Below are positions 8,175-13,678 of a stretch of 13,678 nucleotides of DNA, in pieces. Origin of the DNA: an uncultured Prevotellaceae bacterium (GTDB lineage Bacteria > Bacteroidota > Bacteroidia > Bacteroidales > Bacteroidaceae). The first letter of the stretch is position 1; every line of letters begins with the position of its first letter. Where the stretch lies: NCBI GenBank assembly GCA_947176655.1, contig CAMWRK010000033.1:1-13678 (forward strand), in the 5' to 3' direction. Under the pieces are notes generated by a model. That model made no database searches, was not told where the DNA came from, and was given only the letters and a program-made list of their open reading frames with translations. The position numbers and the translations under genes are program-made.

Positions 8175-9167
8175 TCAGGGAACCTCTACCTTATTAACTA
8201 TCTTACTGACAATCTCGTCCGAGGTGACATTATTGGCCTCAGCCTCGTATGACAATCCTACACGATGGCGCAACACATCGTGAGCCACAGCACGGACATC
8301 TTCCGGAATGACATAACCACGACGCTTGATAAAGGCGTATGCTCTTGAAGCCAAAGCCAAATTAATGCTGGCACGTGGACTTGCACCAAACTCGATATAA
8401 TCCTTTATATCGCCAAGATTATACTTCTCCGGATAGCGGGTAGCAAACACTATGTCGGCAATATATTGTTCTATCTTCTCGTCCAGATAAACCTGACGCA
8501 CGACAGCACGCGCCTCCATTATCTCATTTGTAGACATCAGCGGGCGGATCTCAGGCATCTCACCTTTGATGTTCTGACGTACAATCAGTTTTTCCTCTTC
8601 AAGTTTCGGGTAATCTATCACTACTTTCAGCATAAAACGGTCAACCTGTGCCTCAGGCAGCGGATAGGTACCTTCCTGCTCTATCGGATTCTGGGTTGCA
8701 AGCACAAGAAAAGGTTTGGGCAACATAAACGTCTGCTTGCCTATAGTCACCTGACGCTCCTGCATAGCTTCCAACAATGCGCTCTGCACTTTGGCCGGAG
8801 CACGGTTGATTTCGTCAGCAAGTACGAAATTAGCAAAAACCGGACCTTTCTCTACCTGAAAAGTTTCTTCCTTCTGGGAATAGATCATTGTTCCTATGAC
8901 ATCGGCAGGCAACAGGTCTGGAGTAAACTGAATACGACTGAATTGTGCATCCACCAATGATGCCAGTGTCTTAATAGCCTGTGTCTTGGCCAGCCCAGGA
9001 ACACCTTCAAGCAATACGTGTCCGTCGCTGAGCAAACCAATCAGCAATGATTCCACCAGATGTTTCTGACCGACAATAACCTGAGCCATACCGGTCTGCA
9101 GATTAGTTACAAATGCGCTCTGACGCTCTATCTGCTCATTAAGAGCACGGATATCAAAAGAGTCCAT
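8175..9167 (-). CDS. moxR: MoxR-family AAA+ ATPase
   Basis: This 330-aa ATPase shows all core AAA+ motifs: Walker A G55-V-P-G-L-A-K-T62, Walker B V-L-A-D-E at 115-119, and sensor 1 A-T-Q-N at 157-160 followed by P-I-E-Q-E-G-T-Y-P-L-P-E-A-Q-x-D-R-F (161-178), the MoxR signature. The C-terminal lid contains G-A-S-P-R-A-S, the sensor-2 arginine region. MoxR proteins act as chaperone-like ATPases that mature or activate protein complexes, working with vWA-domain proteins, here the DUF58, BatA and BatB products encoded just downstream. The ATG at 9167 is preceded by a 5' leader of about 30 nt and a clear Bacteroidota promoter, so moxR is the first gene of the bat operon. Substrate and metal-loading roles cannot be read from sequence. 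Confidence 0.95.
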   Translation of the reverse strand: MDSFDIRALNEQIERQSAFVTNLQTGMAQVIVGQKHLVESLLIGLLSDGHVLLEGVPGLAKTQAIKTLASLVDAQFSRIQFTPDLLPADVIGTMIYSQKEETFQVEKGPVFANFVLADEINRAPAKVQSALLEAMQERQVTIGKQTFMLPKPFLVLATQNPIEQEGTYPLPEAQVDRFMLKVVIDYPKLEEEKLIVRQNIKGEMPEIRPLMSTNEIMEARAVVRQVYLDEKIEQYIADIVFATRYPEKYNLGDIKDYIEFGASPRASINLALASRAYAFIKRRGYVIPEDVRAVAHDVLRHRVGLSYEAEANNVTSDEIVSKIVNKVEVP

Positions 9168-9204
9168 ATTATCTTATGTAAATACTATGTTATTGATTTG
9201 CCTG

Positions 9205-9236
9205 CAAAGTTAGAAAGTTTCCATCATATACACAAA
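9205..9236 (-). promoter_or_regulatory. Bacteroidota-type promoter of the moxR-bat operon
   Basis: On the minus strand a TTTG -33 element (9233-9236) is followed by a 20-nt spacer and TAACTTTG (9205-9212), an exact match to the Bacteroides -7 consensus TAnnTTTG. Spacers of about 19-21 nt are usual for the primary sigma factor of this phylum. A T-rich stretch just upstream (9246-9251 read on the minus strand) may help as an UP-like element. Transcription should start near 9199, giving a leader of about 30 nt before the moxR ATG at 9167. No operator repeat was recognised in the leader. Confidence 0.8.
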
Positions 9237-9374
9237 AGCGAATGTTAAAAAAGCGCTATACAATATCTAAAACGTGTTAAATTCTTACAGACATGATGAT
9301 TGCACCTCTTTACATCTCTATGAAAATCTGCACGACTCTGTCTCCATTAACATGAACTGCTTGTATAAAAGACA

Positions 9375-9414
9375 ACGGAAATGTGATGTATACAATGACA
9401 CATCACATTTCCGT
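9375..9414 (-). terminator. Intrinsic terminator after HU-LysM gene
   Basis: A perfect 15-bp inverted repeat (9375-9389 and 9400-9414) encloses a 10-nt loop. Read on the minus strand the hairpin begins 23 nt after the stop codon at 9438-9440 and is followed by TGTCTTTTAT, a T-rich run fitting a Rho-independent terminator. On the plus strand the following bases are A-rich and do not fit. It separates the guaA-to-HU-LysM block from the moxR-bat operon. Between it and the promoter (about 9241-9374) I recognise nothing further; the sequence there is AT-rich and has no convincing gene. Confidence 0.75.
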
Positions 9415-9437
9415 CAATATCAAAGTATGAGGCGAAA

Positions 9438-10727
9438 CTACTTCCGGGTATTGCTATTGTCAGACACAGTCCCTTGCTTTTTCATCAGTTTAGGAATCCT
9501 GATTGTATCCCCCTTATGGATGATGTCCGGATTGGCGAACTTGTTGAATACAATAAGATATTGAATCAATTCCCTGTCACCAAGTTCCTTTTTGGCTATT
9601 CTATAGAGGGTCTCTCCTACTTGCATGGTATGTACTCTGCCAGCGTCTCCAACTATCCAATATTCGCCATTCGGCACCTGAGGGAAATATTTGGCCAACT
9701 CTTCCGGAGACTCTTCCGGCACAGCTGCTTCTCCATCAGAAACAATATCCCCACCAAGGGATAACGTATCGCGACAAATCGTATCACAAACGATAGAGTC
9801 CATTTCCTGCATAAGTTTACCTTCTTCATTATCAGGCAATGCAGGCTTGAGATTTCCAGACTCTGATGCATCGTCCGAATACAATGCTATGTCCAGCATG
9901 TCGTGCACCCTGTAACAGCCACATACGTATGACAAGGCCATAAGCAACAATGTCAGCAATACATACAGCCATCTGAAACAACTCCGTCCGTCAGTACAGT
10001 CTGATTTTTCAAGAGTTTCGGCTGCCATAGGATAAGACGGATTAGTGTCCTTGTCAGATAAATTGTCATTCCCGATAGGCTCTTCATCAGACGCATCTTC
10101 AAATGACGCCCTTTCCTGGTCTACACAGCAATCCATATCCACAGCATTGCCTACGTCAGCATGTTCACCTTCATTAACCATGTCATCGGCCAAATCCACA
10201 ACACTTCCCACAGGTTCTGCCTTTGTATCATGTGACTCCGGAACCTGCACTTCTGTCACTTCATCGGAATCATCTGCTCCGGCAGATATTTCATCATCGG
10301 AATCCGATAATGACGCTGCATACAAATCGCCACTGTCGTTATCCTCATCGTCAGCATGAGCGCTATCCCCTTCAGACATCCTCTCCATTGCCTCTATGGG
10401 GGTAGCTTCGTTCAATGGCGTAGTCTCAAAGTCGGCAAAAGGACGGTTGACAGCATCCTTCAAAGCACTGTCCGGTGTAAATGTCAGTTTGCTGTGACCG
10501 GCAATGACAATACGTTCACCGGTATTGACGTTTATGCTCTCACGATCAGACACACTGATAAGTTTGAAAGTTCCGAATCCTTTGATCTTTACCAGCTTGT
10601 CTTTTGCAATATAATCTTCTACAATGTCAAATACGGTCTTCACAAAAACTGTCGAAGACTTCATGTCCATTCCGTAACGCTCAGCAAATGCTGATGCCAA
10701 GTCCTGAATTCCCAGTTTGTTATCCAT
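9438..10727 (-). CDS. HU-like DNA-binding domain fused to membrane helix and LysM
   Basis: This 429-aa protein has four parts. Residues 1-93 form an HU/IHF-like DNA-binding domain, with the G-F-G-T-F-K core at 50-55 and a beta-arm N-T-G-E-R at 68-72. Residues 101-240 are a linker with 44 Asp/Glu and only 4 Lys/Arg by my count. Residues 251-271 form a single transmembrane helix. Residues about 364-413 are a LysM domain (H-T-M-Q-V-G-E-T-L-Y-R-I-A through G-D-T-I-R-I-P). The basic residues just before the helix and the lack of a signal peptide suggest the N-terminus is cytosolic and LysM is periplasmic, so the protein could link DNA to peptidoglycan; this is inference. The beta-arm has Val67 where HU proteins usually have the DNA-intercalating proline. 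It follows the small HU gene by 18 nt and ends at a terminator. Bacteroidetes are known to carry HU domains fused to other modules; the function of this one is unknown to me. Confidence 0.85.
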   Translation of the reverse strand: MDNKLGIQDLASAFAERYGMDMKSSTVFVKTVFDIVEDYIAKDKLVKIKGFGTFKLISVSDRESINVNTGERIVIAGHSKLTFTPDSALKDAVNRPFADFETTPLNEATPIEAMERMSEGDSAHADDEDNDSGDLYAASLSDSDDEISAGADDSDEVTEVQVPESHDTKAEPVGSVVDLADDMVNEGEHADVGNAVDMDCCVDQERASFEDASDEEPIGNDNLSDKDTNPSYPMAAETLEKSDCTDGRSCFRWLYVLLTLLLMALSYVCGCYRVHDMLDIALYSDDASESGNLKPALPDNEEGKLMQEMDSIVCDTICRDTLSLGGDIVSDGEAAVPEESPEELAKYFPQVPNGEYWIVGDAGRVHTMQVGETLYRIAKKELGDRELIQYLIVFNKFANPDIIHKGDTIRIPKLMKKQGTVSDNSNTRK

Positions 10728-10745
10728 GACACGCCCTTCCCTCTG

Positions 10746-11018
10746 TTATTGTAGTTTACCCTTCAGAGTATTGCTTTGCTTGAAACCTAACACCATTTTT
10801 GGCGGCACCAACATACGCTGTCCGGTGGTAGGAGACACTAAAACACGTTCCAGCCGTTTCTTTGTCTCAAACGTACCGAAATTAGAAATCATTATGGTAT
10901 CCTCATCGCACAATAATTCCGTCATTTCCTGCACAAGAGCATTCATTCTCTGCTGCGTCTCACGGACATTGGAACCAGTCCTGCGTGCCAACTCCGCTAT
11001 AAATTCCTTATTGTTCAC
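10746..11018 (-). CDS. HU-family DNA-binding protein
   Basis: This 90-residue protein has the usual length of HU/IHF proteins. It begins with the helical dimerisation part (N-K-E-F-I-A-E-L-A-R-R), continues with the I-S-N-F-G-T-F-E core at 44-51, and has the beta-arm S-P-T-T-G-Q at 62-67 with the DNA-intercalating proline present. It should bend or wrap DNA in the nucleoid as a dimer, or as a heterodimer with the HU domain of the next gene; the latter is inference. Translation starts at a GTG (11018): an in-frame TAG lies just upstream with no ATG between, so no other start fits. It lies 70 nt after rimO and 18 nt before the HU-LysM gene, which suggests cotranscription of the two HU genes. 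It is not distinguishable from sequence alone as HU proper or an IHF-like relative. Confidence 0.9.
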   Translation of the reverse strand: MNNKEFIAELARRTGSNVRETQQRMNALVQEMTELLCDEDTIMISNFGTFETKKRLERVLVSPTTGQRMLVPPKMVLGFKQSNTLKGKLQ

Positions 11019-11088
11019 AGTATTCTATCGGGACTTAATTAGTGATTATATGCCTTAATAAATTTATACAGTCAAATGTTGCTTATAT

Positions 11089-12378
11089 TCAAACAAGTTC
11101 TGCATACAGAACAAAATCATCGGCCTTAACTATGCGTACTGTACAAAACGTTCCGGGATTCAAATCGGCTGATTGTGCAGAGACAAGAACCTCGGGATCC
11201 ACCTCGGGAGAATCAAATTCGGTACGTCCCACATACCAGCCGCCCTCCCTGCGATCTATAACGATACGCATTTCCTTTCCAACTTTCTCCTGCTGTATCT
11301 CGGAGGATATTTTCTGCTGCAGACGCATCAGATGCGACAAACGCTCCTGCTTGACACCATCCGGAATACTATCTTCATACAATCGTGCACTGGGAGTGCC
11401 CTGCTCCTCGCTGTATGCAAAAGCCCCCATACGCTCAAAGCGCGCCCAGCGGACAAACCGGCACAATTCCTCGAAGTCCTCCTCCGTCTCACCAGGGAAA
11501 CCGACCATAAGAGTGGTACGTAAATGTATTCCAGGTACCTGCCGGCGAATCTCTTCTATCAGGGAATAAGTCTCGGCCTTGGATGTGTGCCTGTGCATCG
11601 CCCCAAGGACATTATCCGAAATATGCTGCAAGGCTATGTCGAGATAGTTGCATACGTTAGCATTTTCCTTCATAACCGCCAGCAGTTCCATAGGAAACTC
11701 AGATGGGTAGGCATAATGCAGACGTATCCACTCTACGCCGGGAATATCTGCCATGGCCTGTATCAGTCCGGCAATGCGCCGTTCCTTGTACAAATCCAGA
11801 CCATAGAACGTGAGTTCCTGGGCAATAACCTGAAACTCCTTGACTCCGGCAGCAACCAACCTGCGCACCTCTTCCAGAATATCTTCCATCGGACGTGAGC
11901 GGTGCGCACCGGTAATGATGGGAATTGCGCAATAGGCACAATGACGGTTGCATCCCTCTGATATTTTCAGATAGGCATAGTGTGAGGGTGTGGTGATATG
12001 GCGTTCATTGGCAATAGCCTCGTTGTATTCATGACCAAGATCAGAAAGGAGGCGCGTCCAGTCGAACTTGCCATAATAACGATCCACTTCCGGAATCTCC
12101 TTTCCAAGCTCCTCCATGAACCGCTCGCTGAGACACCCCATGACATAAAGCTTCTTCAATTTGCCCTCTGCTTTACGCTGAGCCAATTCCAGAATCATGT
12201 TTATACTTTCTTCCTGGGCATCGGCAATGAAACCGCAGGTATTCACCACGGCAATATCCCCGTCAATCTGCCCGGAATCATGGGTCACCTCATACCCGAC
12301 AGCCTCCAGCTGACGCATGAGACGCTCGCTGTCAACCAGGTTCTTACTGCATCCGAGAGTGATAACATCTATCTTCAT
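11089..12378 (-). CDS. rimO: Ribosomal protein S12 methylthiotransferase RimO
   Basis: RimO is a radical-SAM enzyme that adds a methylthio group to the beta-carbon of a conserved aspartate of ribosomal protein S12 (Asp89 in E. coli numbering). The 429-aa protein has the N-terminal methylthiotransferase domain with cluster cysteines C10 (L-G-C-S-K-N), C48 (N-T-C-G-F) and C82 (M-G-C-L-S-E-R). The radical-SAM motif is C143-x3-C147-x2-C150, and a C-terminal TRAM domain (about 368-429) binds the substrate. The S-E-R-x-M and L-G-C-S-K-N-x-V-D-S features favour RimO over the tRNA enzyme MiaB. The ATG at 12378 is chosen although the frame is open to an upstream ATG at 12465: the extra 29 residues lie within ftsY and are not family-like, while M-K-I-D-V-I-T-L-G-C is the normal beginning. 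It starts 19 nt after ftsY, a frequent neighbour in Bacteroidota. Confidence 0.96.
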   Translation of the reverse strand: MKIDVITLGCSKNLVDSERLMRQLEAVGYEVTHDSGQIDGDIAVVNTCGFIADAQEESINMILELAQRKAEGKLKKLYVMGCLSERFMEELGKEIPEVDRYYGKFDWTRLLSDLGHEYNEAIANERHITTPSHYAYLKISEGCNRHCAYCAIPIITGAHRSRPMEDILEEVRRLVAAGVKEFQVIAQELTFYGLDLYKERRIAGLIQAMADIPGVEWIRLHYAYPSEFPMELLAVMKENANVCNYLDIALQHISDNVLGAMHRHTSKAETYSLIEEIRRQVPGIHLRTTLMVGFPGETEEDFEELCRFVRWARFERMGAFAYSEEQGTPSARLYEDSIPDGVKQERLSHLMRLQQKISSEIQQEKVGKEMRIVIDRREGGWYVGRTEFDSPEVDPEVLVSAQSADLNPGTFCTVRIVKADDFVLYAELV

Positions 12379-12397
12379 AACACGGGTGACAAAGGCT

Positions 12398-13348
12398 TTA
12401 CTTAAACAACGAATCCACAAATTCCAAACGGTTGAAAGGCTGCAAGTCCTCCATACCCTCGCCAAGACCTATGTATCTTACAGGAATCTTAAACTGATCG
12501 GAGATGCCTATCACTACTCCACCCTTTGCCGTTCCGTCCAGTTTGGTCACCGCCATGCTGGTAACCTCTGTTGCCGCCGTAAACTGTCTGGCCTGTTCAT
12601 AGGCATTCTGCCCTGTACTGCCATCAAGCACAAGCATGACATCGTGCGGAGCGTCAGGCATAAGTTTCTGCATGACGCGCTTTATTTTGGACAATTCATC
12701 CATCAATCCTTTCTTGTTGTGCAGACGGCCTGCCGTATCTATCAGCACTACATCCGCTCCTGACGACATGGCACTTTGCAGGGTGTCGAAAGCCACAGAG
12801 GCGGGGTCGCTTCCCATCTGCTGCCTGACGACAGGTACACCGACACGTTCTCCCCAGATGACAATCTGTTCTACGGCAGCGGCGCGGAAAGTATCTGCAG
12901 CGCCCAGCACTACCTTAAGACCGGCCTGCCTGAACTGATATGCCAGCTTGCCTATCGTAGTTGTCTTACCGACACCGTTCACGCCGACCACCATTATCAC
13001 ATAGGGGTGTTTCCCTTCAGGAAGCACGAATCCTTCGGTGTCTTCGGTATTGTTTTCGGTAAGAAGTTGCGCAATCTCATCACGCAATATACGATTCAGC
13101 TCACCGGTACCAATGTATTTGTCACGTGCAACACGTTCCTCTACCCTCTCGATGATACGCAGAGTGGTGTCCACGCCAACATCGCTTGTCACCAGAACCT
13201 CTTCCAAATTGTCCAGCACATCTTCGTCCACCCTGTCCTTGCCGGCTATGGCACGTGCCATCTTGTCGAAGAAGCCGCTCTTGGTCTTCTCCAACCCCTT
13301 GTCAAGGGTTTCTTTCTTGTCTCTGCTGAAAAACGAAAATAGTCCCAT
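12398..13348 (-). CDS. ftsY: Signal recognition particle receptor FtsY
   Basis: FtsY is the membrane-associated GTPase that receives ribosome-nascent-chain complexes from SRP and passes them to the Sec translocon. The 316-aa protein has an amphipathic N-terminal region beginning M-G-L-F-S-F-F, a helical N domain (about 20-95), and the NG GTPase domain. That domain carries G1 G-V-N-G-V-G-K-T-T at 122-130, the D-T-F-R-A-A-A insertion-box start at 152-158, G3 D-T-A-G-R at 204-208, and G4 T-K-L-D-G-T-A-K-G-G at 268-277. It ends with G-L-G-E-G-M-E-D-L-Q-P-F, typical of FtsY. The long acidic A domain of E. coli FtsY is absent, as is common in this phylum. The start at 13348 is preferred over an in-frame ATG at 13405, which would overlap guaA and add a non-family extension. 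It lies 4 nt after the guaA stop. Confidence 0.96.
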   Translation of the reverse strand: MGLFSFFSRDKKETLDKGLEKTKSGFFDKMARAIAGKDRVDEDVLDNLEEVLVTSDVGVDTTLRIIERVEERVARDKYIGTGELNRILRDEIAQLLTENNTEDTEGFVLPEGKHPYVIMVVGVNGVGKTTTIGKLAYQFRQAGLKVVLGAADTFRAAAVEQIVIWGERVGVPVVRQQMGSDPASVAFDTLQSAMSSGADVVLIDTAGRLHNKKGLMDELSKIKRVMQKLMPDAPHDVMLVLDGSTGQNAYEQARQFTAATEVTSMAVTKLDGTAKGGVVIGISDQFKIPVRYIGLGEGMEDLQPFNRLEFVDSLFK

Positions 13349-13352
13349 ACGC

Positions 13353-13678
13353 TTACTCCCACTCAATCGTTGAAGGCGGCTTTGACGAGATGTCATAGCA
13401 TACACGGTTCACACCCTTCACCTTGTTGATTATGTCATTAGACACTCTGGCAAGGAAGTCATATGGCAAGTGTGCCCAGTCTGCCGTCATGGCATCGCTG
13501 GAGGTCACGGCACGCAAGGCAACTGGATTCTCATACGTGCGTTCGTCACCCATCACACCCACGCTTCTTACTTCGCTCAGCAGAATGCAACCGGCCTGCC
13601 ACACCTGATCATACAGGCTCACCTCTATCTCGTCATTCTTCATGTCAGCTGGAACACCGGCAGCCAGAACGGCACGTG
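13353..13678 (-). CDS. guaA: GMP synthase (glutamine-hydrolysing), C-terminal part
   Basis: The frame is open from the window's right edge to the TAA at 13353-13355, so only the last 107 or so residues of GuaA are present; the glutaminase and ATP-pyrophosphatase domains lie outside. GuaA makes GMP from XMP, glutamine and ATP, the final step of guanine nucleotide synthesis. The visible part is the C-terminal dimerisation/XMP-binding domain. It has the family pattern S-V-G-V-M-G-D-E-R-T-Y-E-N-P-V-A-L-R-A-V, then a D-W-A-H-L-P-Y-D-F-L stretch, and ends with the invariant Y-D-I-S-S-K-P-P-S-T-I-E-W-E. It is followed at 4 nt by ftsY, so the two are probably cotranscribed, although they share no pathway. 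Confidence 0.95.
   Translation of the reverse strand, partial: RAVLAAGVPADMKNDEIEVSLYDQVWQAGCILLSEVRSVGVMGDERTYENPVALRAVTSSDAMTADWAHLPYDFLARVSNDIINKVKGVNRVCYDISSKPPSTIEWE

Noticed and set aside
9274..9564. 96-codon plus-strand frame crossing the moxR upstream region
   Set aside because: It runs through the terminator hairpin and into the antisense of the HU-LysM coding end, has no recognisable domain and no promoter.
10045..10359. Ser/Ala-rich 104-codon plus-strand frame
   Set aside because: It is the antisense shadow of the acidic linker of the HU-LysM protein; GAT/GAC/GAA codons in reverse give Ser- and Val-rich frames.
11059..11093. Possible promoter in the rimO-HU gap (TTTG and TAAATTTA)
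   Set aside because: The spacer is 23 nt and the -7 element ends in A rather than G, in an AT-rich stretch where such matches are expected by chance.
1..13678. Search for mobile elements, CRISPR arrays, tRNA/rRNA genes and phage genes
   Set aside because: No transposase, integrase, regularly spaced repeats or structural RNA were recognised; all gene content is of core chromosomal type.

Overview
The window looks like a chromosomal core region of a member of the Bacteroidota, most likely the order Bacteroidales. Three observations support this. The gene set and order moxR, DUF58 gene, unnamed membrane protein, batA, batB, batC, batD, batE is the Bacteroides-type 'Bat' (aerotolerance) operon. 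The one clear promoter has the Bacteroidota form (TTTG, 20-nt spacer, TAnnTTTG). Starts lack obvious Shine-Dalgarno sequences. Genus cannot be resolved from the sequence alone. Every supported gene is on the minus strand, so transcription runs from high to low coordinates. I see no tRNA, rRNA, CRISPR array, insertion sequence or other mobile element.

Upstream block (13678 down to 9375): the 3' end of guaA (GMP synthase), ftsY (SRP receptor), rimO (ribosomal protein S12 methylthiotransferase), a 90-aa HU-family DNA-binding protein, and a 429-aa protein joining an HU-like domain, a long acidic linker, one transmembrane helix and a C-terminal LysM domain. Gaps are short (4, 19, 70 and 18 nt), so these genes may be cotranscribed. 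The block ends in a perfect 15-bp hairpin followed by a T-rich run (9375-9414, minus strand), a likely intrinsic terminator.

Downstream block (about 9200 down to 1, running off the window): a Bacteroidota-type promoter (9205-9236) precedes moxR, then a DUF58 protein, a two-helix membrane protein, BatA and BatB (membrane-anchored von Willebrand A proteins with intact MIDAS motifs), BatC (TPR plus a Gln-rich tail), BatD (large exported beta-rich protein with one membrane helix), BatE (TPR, two helices, SH3-like) and a PAP2-family lipid phosphatase truncated at the window edge. Apart from a 94-nt gap before batD, gaps are 14-34 nt, indicating one operon. By analogy with MoxR/vWA systems, the ATPase and the metal-binding vWA proteins probably form an envelope-associated chaperone-like complex. 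The Bat proteins have been linked to oxygen or stress tolerance in Bacteroides and spirochaetes, but their biochemical role is not settled.

Most of the window is ordinary, conserved sequence. The part most worth a second look is the HU gene pair: a DNA-binding domain apparently tethered through the inner membrane to a peptidoglycan-binding domain, and lacking the usual DNA-intercalating proline in its beta-arm.
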